Assembly (NCBI GenBank): GCA_002361735.1
Contig: DETS01000038.1
Location: 1-28,504, forward strand
DNA length: 28,504 nt
Reading direction: 5' to 3'
DNA from: Lachnospiraceae bacterium UBA3282
GTDB taxonomy: Bacteria; Bacillota; Clostridia; Lachnospirales; Lachnospiraceae
Position numbers and translations under genes: made by a program. Below are positions 1 to 7,677 of the stretch, in pieces. Position 1 is the stretch's first letter. The number at the start of each line of letters is the position of its first letter. The notes beneath the pieces are model-generated. The model was not told the origin of the DNA and ran no database searches. It saw only the letters and a list, made by a program, of their open reading frames with translations.

Positions 1-1203
1 GTAAGCCGCCCGCTCCTCCTTATCCGCGATGAAGAAAATCGTATCTCCCACGGAAAGTTCCGCCAGCGTAAGCAGTTCCTTCTTCTTCTCGTCGGGAATA
101 AACTTATCGATCGGCCCTTTGTAACTTAAGTCCTCCGCCACCTCCAGGTAGCCGAGACCGCCCATGCCCATATCCGTCGCAAATTTCAACAGCTTTTCGT
201 GGAAACCCTTGGACATATCCGCATGCACCTTGATGGCGCGCACCGTCCTGCCCACAAAAGGCTTAAAAGTACATGCCTGGAAAAAGTCCGTCAAATCAAT
301 GATCCGCAGGGGATTGCGCAGATCGGGCTTGTCTGTTCCAAACTCTAACATCGCCTGCTTATAGCTGATCACCGGATAAGGCGCCTTTGTCACAACAGAA
401 CCCTCCGGCGCAAATTTTTCAAAAGTGGCGGAAAGTACTTCCTCACCCACGCGGAACACATCCTCCTGCGTGGCGAAGCTCATCTCGAAATCAAGCTGAT
501 AAAATTCACCGGGAGAGCGGTCCGCCCTGGCATCTTCATCACGGAAGCAAGGCGCAATCTGAAAGTATTTATCAAAGCCCGCCACCATCAAAAGCTGCTT
601 AAACTGCTGCGGCGCCTGCGGCAGAGCATAGAATTTACCCTTAAACCTTCTTGAAGGCACAATATAATCCCTTGCGCCTTCCGGTGAGGAAGCCGTCAGA
701 ATCGGGGTCTGAATCTCCAAAAAGCCCATCTCCGTCATCTTTTCTCTCAGGTATGCAATCACCTGAGAACGGAAGATGATGTTATCCTTCACCTTCTGAT
801 TGCGCAGATCCAGATATCGGTATTTGAGGCGGACCTCCTCTCTGGTCTCCTTAGAGGTCATCACCTCGAACGGAAGCTGTTTATAAACCTTTCCCAGCAC
901 ATCCACCTGATGCGCCTCCAACTCAATGGTGCCCGTAGGAATCCTGGGGTTATAAGTCTCCTCGTCGCGCTTTTCGATCAGACCCTCGATGGAGACGCTC
1001 ATCTCTCTGCTCAACCCGTCAAGCAAAGAGGTGTCCCGCATCACGACCTGCAGCACGCCATACATATCCCGCAGATCCACAAAAGAAACGCCGCCGTGAT
1101 CCCTGATATTCTCGATCCAGCCCGCCACCCGCAGTTCTTTGCCGATGTCAGACTCGCTGATTTCCTGTAAGGTTACGTCCCTGTAACTGTTTTTCATTGT
1201 CAT
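1..1203 (-). CDS. aspS: Aspartyl-tRNA synthetase, N-terminal 401 residues (cut by window edge)
   Basis: Class II synthetase that charges tRNA-Asp with aspartate in the cytoplasm. Translation of the complement gives an N-terminal OB-fold anticodon-binding domain (roughly residues 15-105, with GWIENIRDHGGVSFVDLRD), class II motif 1 (FLEIQTPILTASSPEGARDY), motif 2 (CFRDEDARADRSPGEF, QLDFEMSF) and then the bacterial GAD insertion, in which the window ends. The family is about 590 residues, so roughly a third is outside the window. The ATG at 1203 is preferred over the ATG two codons later because AAGGAG lies 10 bases before it (1214-1219). It follows the histidine phosphatase gene after 33 bases and is probably cotranscribed with it; no T-box leader is present. 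Confidence 0.95.
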   Translation of the reverse strand, partial: MTMKNSYRDVTLQEISESDIGKELRVAGWIENIRDHGGVSFVDLRDMYGVLQVVMRDTSLLDGLSREMSVSIEGLIEKRDEETYNPRIPTGTIELEAHQVDVLGKVYKQLPFEVMTSKETREEVRLKYRYLDLRNQKVKDNIIFRSQVIAYLREKMTEMGFLEIQTPILTASSPEGARDYIVPSRRFKGKFYALPQAPQQFKQLLMVAGFDKYFQIAPCFRDEDARADRSPGEFYQLDFEMSFATQEDVFRVGEEVLSATFEKFAPEGSVVTKAPYPVISYKQAMLEFGTDKPDLRNPLRIIDLTDFFQACTFKPFVGRTVRAIKVHADMSKGFHEKLLKFATDMGMGGLGYLEVAEDLSYKGPIDKFIPDEKKKELLTLAELSVGDTIFFIADKEERAAY

Positions 1204-1236
1204 ATGATTCGCTCTCCTTTTCTGAGTGGGTGTTCT

Positions 1237-1875
1237 TTATAAATATATCTTCGCAATTTTCCCGATTCCGGCAGCATCCAGCTCTACAAACGCCTTTGTT
1301 TCCTCCTCATAGATGGCAAAGGTATTTCTGCCGTTCTCCTGACGGATTCGATAGATACCGCCCTGCTTCAGACATGCAGCGTGTCCCTGATAAGGAATCG
1401 GCTCCTCGGACGCCGCTTCCAACAGCGCAAAGAGAATCGCCCCGTGCGCGGCCAGCAGAATGCGCTCCGCATCCGAAAACCGCTCCGTGATCGTTTGCAA
1501 AGCAAGACCCGCCCGCGCGACCAGCGCCTCGTGTGATTCCATGCCGGGACAGTCCTGCTTGGGATACCTTTCTTTCATCTCCGCAAGCAGCATCCCCTCT
1601 CCGTCACCAAAACCGCGCTCAATCAATAATTCTTCCACAACGATTTTTTCCTGCGAAAACCCCAGCACACGCGCCGCGATCCGGGCACTCTCTTTCGCCC
1701 GCTTTAAGGGACTTGTAATGATCGCATCCACACGGATGCCAAGCTCTGCCAGCTTCCTTGCCGTTTCCTCCACCTGCTGCCTTCCTGTTTCATTTAAAAG
1801 GGTGTCCGTATGCCCCTGCAGCAGCCGCTTTTTATTCCAGTCCGTCTCTCCGTGACGAAGCAGGTAAATATCCAT
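1237..1875 (-). CDS. Histidine phosphatase (phosphoglycerate mutase-like) family protein
   Basis: A 212-residue member of the histidine phosphatase superfamily. The catalytic RHGE motif is at residues 7-10 (H8 would be phosphorylated), the SPLKRAKESA block with the second arginine is near residue 59, and the second catalytic histidine is H144 in LLAAHGAILF. Length and motifs fit small-molecule phosphatases of the CobC/GpmB/PhoE type. The substrate cannot be read from sequence, and no cobalamin genes are nearby. The ATG at 1875 has AAAGG 8 bases upstream. It sits between dapL (70-base spacer containing two hairpins) and aspS (33 bases), so it is probably part of the same transcript. The family is certain; the metabolic role is not. 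Confidence 0.88.
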   Translation of the reverse strand: MDIYLLRHGETDWNKKRLLQGHTDTLLNETGRQQVEETARKLAELGIRVDAIITSPLKRAKESARIAARVLGFSQEKIVVEELLIERGFGDGEGMLLAEMKERYPKQDCPGMESHEALVARAGLALQTITERFSDAERILLAAHGAILFALLEAASEEPIPYQGHAACLKQGGIYRIRQENGRNTFAIYEEETKAFVELDAAGIGKIAKIYL

Positions 1876-1895
1876 ATCTTTTGCCTTTCCGCGCA

Positions 1896-1918
1896 GTAAA
1901 TCTGTTTTGCAGATTCAC
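1896..1918 (-). repeat. Second hairpin in the dapL-phosphatase spacer
   Basis: On the minus strand AGTGAATCTG, a five-base CAAAA loop and CAGATTTACT form a 10-base-pair stem with one G-U pair. It lies 3 bases beyond the preceding perfect hairpin and just before the phosphatase ribosome binding site. No U-run follows. Two strong stems in a 70-base spacer resemble a mobile palindromic repeat unit or an RNA processing site. Confidence 0.5.
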
Positions 1919-1921
1919 TAC

Positions 1922-1944
1922 CGGAGGATACTTCGTATCCTCCG
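1922..1944 (-). repeat. Perfect hairpin directly after dapL stop codon
   Basis: CGGAGGATAC and GTATCCTCCG form a perfect 10-base-pair stem with a 3-base loop, starting one base after the dapL stop codon. No U-run follows on the minus strand, so it is not a standard terminator. It could be a repetitive extragenic palindrome or an mRNA-stabilising 3' structure. Confidence 0.6.
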
Positions 1945-1945
1945 A

Positions 1946-3160
1946 CTACAGCTTTTTGATTCTGTCCACCGCTTCCACGGTACTCTCGTAACTGCCAAAC
2001 GCCGTCAGTCTGAAATAGGTCTCGCCGTTTGGTCCAAAGCCCGATCCGGGCGTACCCACGACATTTGCCTTCTCCAACAGATAATCAAAAAATTCCCAGC
2101 TCGTCATGCCGCTTGGCGCTTTCAGCCAAATATAAGGCGCATTCACGCCGCCGGAGACAGTGTAGCCCGCGCTCTTTAGTCCGTCTAAAATATAAGCGGC
2201 ATTCTTCATATAATAGGCAACCAGCTCCTTCGTCTCCTTCTTACCCGATTCGCTGTAGACCGCCTCGCCCGCTCTCTGGATGATGTAGGGCGCACCGTTG
2301 TACTTCGTGCCGTGGCGCCTTGCCCAAAGACCGTGAAGGGCTGTGCCCCCTACCTTTAACTCTTTCGGCACCACCGTGAAGCCAAGACGCACGCCGGTAA
2401 AGCCCGCATTTTTGGAGAAGGAATGCAGCTCGATCGCACAGGTCTGCGCCCCTTCACACTCATAGATACTGTGGGGCACATCCGCCTCGGAAATATAAGC
2501 CTCATAAGCCGCATCGTAAATGATGACGGCGCCGTTTTTGTTGGCATAGTCCACCCACTCCTGCAGCTGCGCTTTCGTGATCGTGGAACCCGTCGGATTA
2601 TTGGGAAAGCACAGATAGATCAGGTCAGGCACTTCCTTCGGCAGTTCCGGTGCAAAGTCATTCTCCGCCGTACAGGGCATGTAGATGACATCGCTCCAAT
2701 TTCCCGTCTTCTCATCGTAGGTGCCTGTCCTGCCTGCCATCACGTTCGTATCCACATAGACGGGGTACACGGGATCGCAGACCGCGATCTTGTTATCCAG
2801 AGCAAAAATCTCCTGAATGTTTCCCGAATCGCACTTCGCGCCGTCGGAAACGAAAATCTCATCCGCCTCGATTTGACAGCCCCTCGCCTTGTAATCGTTC
2901 TCCGCGATCGCCTTTCTTAAAAATTCATAGCCAAGGTCAGGCGCATAGCCCCGAAACGTCTTCTCGTCCGCCATCTCGTCCACCGCAGAATGCAGCGCAC
3001 TGATGATCGTTGGAGTGAGCGGTCTTGTCACATCGCCGATTCCCAGTCTGATAATCTTTTTGTCCGGATTTGCCGCCGCGTAGTCATTCACCTTTCTGCC
3101 GATGGTGGAAAACAGATAGCTTCCCGGCAGTTTGAGATAATTGTCATTGATTTTAGCCAT
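1946..3160 (-). CDS. dapL: LL-diaminopimelate aminotransferase
   Basis: PLP-dependent class I/II aminotransferase, 404 residues, converting tetrahydrodipicolinate and glutamate directly to LL-diaminopimelate, which bypasses the succinyl or acetyl branches of lysine synthesis. Visible features are the N-terminal YLFSTIGRKV segment typical of DapL, NNPTG at residues 187-191, DAAYEAY at 216-222 and the PLP lysine K250 in SFSKNAGFTGVRLGF. The length matches the family. The ATG at 3160 has AAAGGA about 10 bases upstream. It lies 72 bases after dapF, whose epimerase uses the product of this enzyme, which strongly supports the assignment. Downstream it is followed by two hairpins and the phosphatase gene. 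Confidence 0.96.
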   Translation of the reverse strand: MAKINDNYLKLPGSYLFSTIGRKVNDYAAANPDKKIIRLGIGDVTRPLTPTIISALHSAVDEMADEKTFRGYAPDLGYEFLRKAIAENDYKARGCQIEADEIFVSDGAKCDSGNIQEIFALDNKIAVCDPVYPVYVDTNVMAGRTGTYDEKTGNWSDVIYMPCTAENDFAPELPKEVPDLIYLCFPNNPTGSTITKAQLQEWVDYANKNGAVIIYDAAYEAYISEADVPHSIYECEGAQTCAIELHSFSKNAGFTGVRLGFTVVPKELKVGGTALHGLWARRHGTKYNGAPYIIQRAGEAVYSESGKKETKELVAYYMKNAAYILDGLKSAGYTVSGGVNAPYIWLKAPSGMTSWEFFDYLLEKANVVGTPGSGFGPNGETYFRLTAFGSYESTVEAVDRIKKL

Positions 3161-3232
3161 GATTCTATGATCCTTTCTTGATTCTATATTATGTAAACCA
3201 CTTGCAAATGCTTCCTGCTTCTTTTTGACCGT

Positions 3233-4066
3233 CTAAATTTCTCCTTCAAAAACTGTCTCCGCAGGTCCCGTCATATAGACCAGATCAGCTTCTCTGTCCC
3301 AGAAGATTTCAAGCGTCCCGCCAAGAAGTTTCACCGTCACGCGCTCCTTTGTCAAACCGTTTAAGACACAGGCCACCGCCACCGCACAGGCGCCCGTGCC
3401 GCAGGCAAGCGTCTCCCCCGTACCGCGCTCCCAGACCCGCATCAACACCGTGTTCTCGTCAAGAATCTCCACAAATTCCGTGTTGACCCGATTGGGAAAA
3501 CGCTCGTGCCTTTCAAAATAAGGTCCAATCGTTTCGATATCGAGGGACTCCACACCGTCCATAAATACGACTGCATGGGGATTACCCATGGAAACACAGG
3601 TCATGCGGTAGTCCCCTCCTTCCACGCGGATCGGCTCGTCCACCGCCTGCCCGCTGTCACATACCACCGGCACCTGACTCGCCGTAAGGATCGGTGCGCC
3701 CATGTTGACCTTCACCTTATCAACCTTGCCATCCTTTAGAATCAGTGTGAGATATTTGACCTTTCCCGCGCTTATGACAGTAATGTCGGTTTTGTCTGTC
3801 AGTCCTTTATCATAAACAAATTTGCCCACGCAGCGGATGCCGTTGCCGCACATCTCCGCTCTGGTGCCGTCCGCATTGTACATCTCCATCTCAAAATCCG
3901 CCGCATCGGAAGGATTGATAAAAATCACCCCGTCTCCGCCGATTCCAAAATGCCTGTCACTCAAACGGCGGACCAATTCCGGCTTTTCTTCCTGTGATAT
4001 CCGTTCGCGGCTGCCGTCCACATAGACATAGTCGTTACCGCAGCCCTGCATTTTTGTAAAGTGCAT
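3233..4066 (-). CDS. dapF: Diaminopimelate epimerase
   Basis: Cofactor-independent epimerase that converts LL- to meso-diaminopimelate for lysine and peptidoglycan. The two catalytic cysteines are C73 (MCGNGIRCVGKFVYD) and C222 (GTGETLACGTGACAVA). The N-terminus FTKMQGCGNDYVYVDG is diagnostic. I chose the ATG at 4066 (277 residues, usual family size) because GGGGAG stands about 8 bases before it; the upstream in-frame ATG at 4087 abuts its only G-rich sequence with no spacing. It lies 124 bases after the ANTAR gene and 72 bases before dapL, giving the last two steps to meso-diaminopimelate in one run, in dapF-dapL order. Confidence 0.96.
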   Translation of the reverse strand: MHFTKMQGCGNDYVYVDGSRERISQEEKPELVRRLSDRHFGIGGDGVIFINPSDAADFEMEMYNADGTRAEMCGNGIRCVGKFVYDKGLTDKTDITVISAGKVKYLTLILKDGKVDKVKVNMGAPILTASQVPVVCDSGQAVDEPIRVEGGDYRMTCVSMGNPHAVVFMDGVESLDIETIGPYFERHERFPNRVNTEFVEILDENTVLMRVWERGTGETLACGTGACAVAVACVLNGLTKERVTVKLLGGTLEIFWDREADLVYMTGPAETVFEGEI

Positions 4067-4190
4067 ATCTTCTCTCCCCGTTTCCATCCTTTTGCGTCAT
4101 ATCCAACTTTCCTTTCAGTATACATCCATCCCGCAAAAAAAGCTATACTGCCGCAGAGGACATCCTTCAAAACACAGGTGTCAAACCTCA

Positions 4191-4739
4191 TTATGTCCGC
4201 ATCATGGCAAGCGCCATCTGCGCCGTTTCCACCAGATTCGTACCGCTTTCCATACTACACTTTTGCAGATAACGGTGCGCCTCCTCCTCGGACATATGGT
4301 TGCGATTCATCAAAAGCGCCTTTGCTTCCGCGACCAGAGCTTCTTCCTCGCGGCTTCGCTCTCTGGGCTTTTGTCTGGCTTTTCGCCTTCGCCGTTCGAT
4401 TGCCTGACACATCATATCCACCGTATTGACCAGGTCAAAGACCTTAAACGGCATGGCAAGACCCATGATGCCATTTCCTTCACACTCTCGCAGCACATCC
4501 CGGGAAGCCAGAAGCAACATCTCAAACCCTGTTGGAAGGCAAGCGTGTAATTCACTGTACATCATATCCGACAACCGATGGCTGCAGATCACCAGCCCGG
4601 CACTTAGCTCATCCAGCTTACTGAGGGTCTGAGAACCCGTCGTGCAAACCCCATTGACCTGAAAACCGTTTTTCATCAGCAGATTACGGATGCTTTTCCC
4701 ATCTTCCGATTTCGGCAGGGCAATAATGATATTGACCAC
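4191..4739 (-). CDS. ANTAR-domain RNA-binding antitermination regulator (glnA-associated)
   Basis: A 182-residue protein with an N-terminal receiver-like fold (about residues 1-115) and a C-terminal ANTAR domain (about 128-180) with the hallmark AKALLMNRNHMSEEEAHRYL. ANTAR proteins bind RNA with paired hairpins and prevent termination. The receiver part looks degenerate: where the phosphorylated Asp is expected the protein reads LVICSHRLSDM (residues 49-59), and the usual N-terminal acidic pair is missing. The start is GTG at 4739, supported by GGGAGGTG about 5-7 bases upstream. It follows glnA by 41 bases. A glnA-ANTAR pairing is known from clostridia, and the glnA leader here has hairpins of the type ANTAR proteins bind, so glnA itself is the likely target. 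Confidence 0.9.
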   Translation of the reverse strand: MVNIIIALPKSEDGKSIRNLLMKNGFQVNGVCTTGSQTLSKLDELSAGLVICSHRLSDMMYSELHACLPTGFEMLLLASRDVLRECEGNGIMGLAMPFKVFDLVNTVDMMCQAIERRRRKARQKPRERSREEEALVAEAKALLMNRNHMSEEEAHRYLQKCSMESGTNLVETAQMALAMMRT

Positions 4740-4780
4740 ACGCTCACCTCCCTTCTTTCGTATGAGATAACATATTATAT

Positions 4781-6115
4781 TTAGTATTGATTCAAATATT
4801 CATTGATTTCCCAGTCCGTAACCTGACGGCGATAGCGGTCCCACTCCTCCTTTTTCAAAGCGATATACTGTGCAAACACATGATTCCCCAACGTCTGTCT
4901 CATAAAATCGTCCTGCTCCATACACGAGACCGCTTCCATCAGCGTGCCGGGAAGGGCCTCGATCCCTCTCTGCTGCCTCTCCTGTTCACTCATGCTAAAA
5001 AGGTTCCCCGTTACGCTCTCGGGCGGTTCTATCTTATTTTTGATGCCATCAAGCCCCGCCCGCAGGATCGATGCCAGCACCAAATACGGATTTGCCGCAG
5101 GATCCGGGCTGCGCAGCTCCATCCTTGCCCCGTCTCCTTTCGCAGCAGGAATGCGGATCAAAGTGCTTCTGTTGTTCGCGCTCCAGGAAAGATAGACCGG
5201 CGCTTCGTATCCCGGTATCAGGCGCTTATAGGAATTGACAATGGGGTTTGTGATCGCCGTCATACCCCGCATATGACGCAGAATGCCCCCCAGAAACCAC
5301 GATGCTTCTTTGCTCAAAGCCGCCCCGCCGTCCTCCTTTTCAAAGAGATTCTTCCCCTCCTTGAAAAGGGACATATTGATATGCATCCCGGAACCGTTCA
5401 CACCGCTCTTGGGCTTGGGCATAAAAGTGGCGTGTAGCCCGTGTCTGCGCGCGATGGTCTTGACCGCCAGCTTAAAAGTCATAATGTTATCAGCCGTCGC
5501 CAACGCATCATCATACTGGAAGCTTATTTCATGCTGAGCGGGCGCAACATCATGGTGGGACGCCTCCACCTCAAATCCCATATCTTCCAGCGTAAGCACC
5601 ATATCCCGCCTCGCGTTCTCTCCCAAATCCACCGGCCCCACATCGAAATAGCCTGCATTTTCATGACTCAGCGTGGTGGGCATACCGTTCTCATCCAGAT
5701 GAAAAAGGAAAAATTCGCACTCCGCTCCCGCGCGGAACGTCAGTCCCATCTCCTCCGCCTCCGCCAGCGCACGCTTTAAGACATAGCGGGGATCCCCCGC
5801 AAAAGGCTGCCTGTCGGGACGGTACACATCGCAGATCAGCCGCGCCACCTTCCCTTGCTGGGGACGCCAGGGAAAAATTTCCAGCGTGCCGTAATCCGGG
5901 TGCAGATACATATCCGACTCCTCGACGCCGGCAAATCCTGTAATAGAAGAAGCGTCAAACGTGCATTCATTATCAAGCGCTTTTTCAAGCTGTGCCGACG
6001 TGACCGCCACATTTTTCAAACTGCCGAAAATATCCGTAAACTGGAGTCTGATAAACTCGACATCCTCCTCCTCGACCAGATTTATGATATCTTCTCTGCT
6101 ATAGTTTTTTCTCAT
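4781..6115 (-). CDS. glnA: Type I glutamine synthetase
   Basis: Makes glutamine from glutamate, ammonia and ATP. The 444 residues equal the short GSI-alpha form found in Firmicutes. Visible are the N-terminal beta-grasp domain (about 15-100, with FIRLQFTDIFGSLKNV), the catalytic domain with EISFQYDDALATADN, the GSGMHIN segment, NNRSTLIRIPA and RMELRSPDPAANPYL. I see no adenylylation segment of the enterobacterial kind, so feedback control is more likely. The ATG at 6115 has only a modest ribosome binding site (AAAGG at 11 bases). The leader upstream contains a promoter, ANTAR-type loops and a terminator-like hairpin. It is the first gene of a run glnA-ANTAR-dapF-dapL-phosphatase-aspS. Confidence 0.97.
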   Translation of the reverse strand: MRKNYSREDIINLVEEEDVEFIRLQFTDIFGSLKNVAVTSAQLEKALDNECTFDASSITGFAGVEESDMYLHPDYGTLEIFPWRPQQGKVARLICDVYRPDRQPFAGDPRYVLKRALAEAEEMGLTFRAGAECEFFLFHLDENGMPTTLSHENAGYFDVGPVDLGENARRDMVLTLEDMGFEVEASHHDVAPAQHEISFQYDDALATADNIMTFKLAVKTIARRHGLHATFMPKPKSGVNGSGMHINMSLFKEGKNLFEKEDGGAALSKEASWFLGGILRHMRGMTAITNPIVNSYKRLIPGYEAPVYLSWSANNRSTLIRIPAAKGDGARMELRSPDPAANPYLVLASILRAGLDGIKNKIEPPESVTGNLFSMSEQERQQRGIEALPGTLMEAVSCMEQDDFMRQTLGNHVFAQYIALKKEEWDRYRRQVTDWEINEYLNQY

Positions 6116-6150
6116 GCGATACCTGCCTTTCCGTTGCCTGTTCCAACAAA

Positions 6151-6181
6151 AAGGGCATTCTAACCCTGTCAGAACGCCCTT
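6151..6181 (-). terminator. Terminator-like hairpin in the glnA leader (candidate attenuator)
   Basis: On the minus strand AAGGGCGTTCT (6181-6171) pairs with AGAATGCCCTT (6161-6151), 11 base pairs including one G-U, followed by a run of five T (6152-6148). It lies between the glnA promoter and the glnA start codon, so reading through it is required for expression. This fits a regulated terminator rather than the end of a gene, since no minus-strand gene ends upstream of it. Confidence 0.7.
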
Positions 6182-6185
6182 GTTC
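6162..6185 (-). promoter_or_regulatory. Candidate ANTAR-protein RNA target in the glnA leader
   Basis: On the minus strand GAAC-AAGGGC-GTTC (6185-6172) can form a small hairpin with a six-base loop AAGGGC, and just after it TTCTG-ACAGGG-TTAGAA can expose the loop ACAGGG (6169-6164). Both loops have A at position 1 and G at position 4, the established signature of ANTAR-bound dual hairpins. The first hairpin uses bases from the 5' arm of the terminator stem, so the two folds exclude each other. The stems share bases at their border and the first is only 4 base pairs, so this is a proposal, not a proven site. Confidence 0.5.
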
Positions 6186-6192
6186 GGCTACC

Positions 6193-6222
6193 ATCATATC
6201 AGTTTTTGAAGCTTTTTGTCAA
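6193..6222 (-). promoter_or_regulatory. SigmaA-type promoter of glnA
   Basis: Minus strand TTGACA (6222-6217), an 18-base spacer and TATGAT (6198-6193). Transcription would start near 6186, so the ANTAR-type hairpin would be at the very 5' end of the mRNA. Confidence 0.75.
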
Positions 6223-6346
6223 GCCTGCAGTACGGGAAGGATATTGGAATCCTTGGCAACTTCATGTTGATTCACTCCAATCCCCACGCATAATTCCTAT
6301 CTTGCCCACATACATTATAAAAAAGAATCTCCATGAGGATATTTGT

Positions 6347-6823
6347 ATGAGTTCTAAAACCAAAATTGTCGTGCTGCATGTGAAAGAGTTGATATATACC
6401 GGCATTTTCGCTGCTCTCGGTATCCTTTTTATCATTCTGCTCATCATTATGTTTCTCCCAAAAGAGGAAAAGAAGGAAACGATGTCGGCCGTGACGCAGC
6501 AGACTACCACGGATACCTATGTGCCCGGCGTCTATACCACTTCACTGATCCTAAATGACAACGTTGTGGAAATCGAAGTGACCGTGGACGAAAAGAATAT
6601 CAACGCTATCCGACTCGTCAATCTGGATGAGGCTGTCACGACTATGTATCCTCTGATCCAGCCTTCCTTTGAGGATCTTGCCGACCAGATCATCAAAAGC
6701 CAGAGTTTGGAAGGCATTACATATCCTGATGACAGCAAATATACCTCTATGATCCTCCTGGATGCCATTACCAGTTCCCTGAACAAAGCGCTGGAGAATC
6801 AGGGCGAGACGGAATCCGAATAA
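6347..6823 (+). CDS. Single-pass membrane protein with FMN_bind-like extracytoplasmic domain
   Basis: The 158-residue protein has a short basic N-terminus, one membrane segment (about residues 15-37), a Thr/Ser/Gln-rich linker and an outside domain starting at YVPGVYTTSLIL. The pattern GVYTTSL, EIEVTVDEKNINAIRL and a C-terminal YTSMILLDAITSSLNKAL resembles the FMN_bind fold (GVY...G, V.V..GKI, SGATxTS...L..A). The usual SGAT attachment motif reads DSKYTS, so covalent FMN binding is doubtful. I chose the ATG at 6347 because GAGG lies 8 bases upstream; a longer frame from 6206 would run through the divergent promoter region. It is transcribed away from glnA and converges on the Uma2 gene through a shared terminator. 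The function is unknown. Confidence 0.75.
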   Translation: MSSKTKIVVLHVKELIYTGIFAALGILFIILLIIMFLPKEEKKETMSAVTQQTTTDTYVPGVYTTSLILNDNVVEIEVTVDEKNINAIRLVNLDEAVTTMYPLIQPSFEDLADQIIKSQSLEGITYPDDSKYTSMILLDAITSSLNKALENQGETESE

Positions 6824-6873
6824 AGAAGCCTGTTTCCCGAACGTTCGGAATGATACCGTTTGCAAAACAGGAA

Positions 6874-6900
6874 GTGGGCAGGGAAATCTCCCCTGCCCAC
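6874..6900. terminator. Bidirectional terminator between convergent genes
   Basis: GTGGGCAGGG and CCCTGCCCAC form a perfect 10-base-pair GC-rich stem with a 7-base loop, between the plus-strand membrane-protein gene (stop 6823) and the minus-strand Uma2 gene (stop 6912). Short T-containing tracts follow on both strands, so it can serve both transcripts. Confidence 0.75.
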
Positions 6901-6911
6901 AAGCTTTGTAC

Positions 6912-7529
6912 TTATCCCACTTCTTTAAAATCCAAGAAGAAATCTTCGTAAATCCCAGCCTTTACCTGCTCAGCAAATGAATGTTGCGCGGAAGTGCCGT
7001 GTTCAAAATCATACACCAGAATTTTTCTCTCCTTCGGATCAACGATCCAGTACTCCCTTACACCTGCCGCCTCATACAGAGAACACTTTCTGATATAATC
7101 CATCGTCCTGCTCGACGGCGAAACGATTTCTATCGCCCAATCCGGCGCTCCGTGGCAGCCCTTCTCGTCCAGCTTATCCCGATTGCAAATCACCGTGACA
7201 TCCGGCTCCACATAATTATGTTCGTCATTTTTGATGTAGACTGCAAAGGGCGCAGGAAGCACTCTGCACGGTCCTTTCTTTTTCCTAATGTAATTCCAAA
7301 TTGTCGCGCTCAACCACATAAGAATGTCCTGATGCGTCAGCGTAGGCGTTGCCATCAGATACATTTTCCCATCGATCAACTCAGCCCGCACTCCCTCCGG
7401 CAGTGCCTCGATATCCCGTATGGTATATACCCTGTCATCCAGCACCCTCTCGACATCTGCTGCATCGTGATGCTTTCCTCCCTCAATCACTCTGAAAATC
7501 TCCTCTCTTTTCGGTACTCTGTGTTCCAT
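6912..7529 (-). CDS. Uma2 family (DUF820) putative PD-(D/E)XK nuclease-like protein
   Basis: A 205-residue protein with the Uma2 core: YTIRDIEALPEGVRAELIDG near residue 30-50, then YVEPDVTVICNRDKL, APDWAIEIVSPSSRTMDYIRK and YWIVDPKERKILVYDFE. The E-x-D plus D...E-I-V residues (EPDVTVI and DWAIEIVSPS) match the restriction-endonuclease-like fold of the family. Uma2 proteins are widespread in cyanobacteria and some Firmicutes and mostly have no proven function. The ATG at 7529 has AGGAGG about 8 bases upstream, and a near-consensus promoter stands at 7678-7706. It is a single-gene unit between nadE and a convergent plus-strand gene, with no partner toxin, methylase or transposase nearby. Confidence 0.85.
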   Translation of the reverse strand: MEHRVPKREEIFRVIEGGKHHDAADVERVLDDRVYTIRDIEALPEGVRAELIDGKMYLMATPTLTHQDILMWLSATIWNYIRKKKGPCRVLPAPFAVYIKNDEHNYVEPDVTVICNRDKLDEKGCHGAPDWAIEIVSPSSRTMDYIRKCSLYEAAGVREYWIVDPKERKILVYDFEHGTSAQHSFAEQVKAGIYEDFFLDFKEVG

Positions 7530-7677
7530 AAGCTTATCCTCCTTTGTTGTTGGGCAGAAGGCAGGCTATGGTTTCCGTCCGGCGCCTCTGCCGCTATGTG
7601 ATTTGTTGTTTTGAGTAAGCGGCAGATTTTGCCTGAATGTGCGAATGCACGGTTCATTGATTACTCATGTTGAATTT

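Noticed and set aside
1204..1236. T-box or other amino acid-sensing leader for aspS
   Set aside because: The spacer is only 33 bases and has no specifier-like structure; aspS appears to be transcribed from upstream genes.
4787..5437. 216-codon plus-strand open frame opposite glnA
   Set aside because: Antisense to a highly conserved enzyme and without start signals or recognisable protein features.
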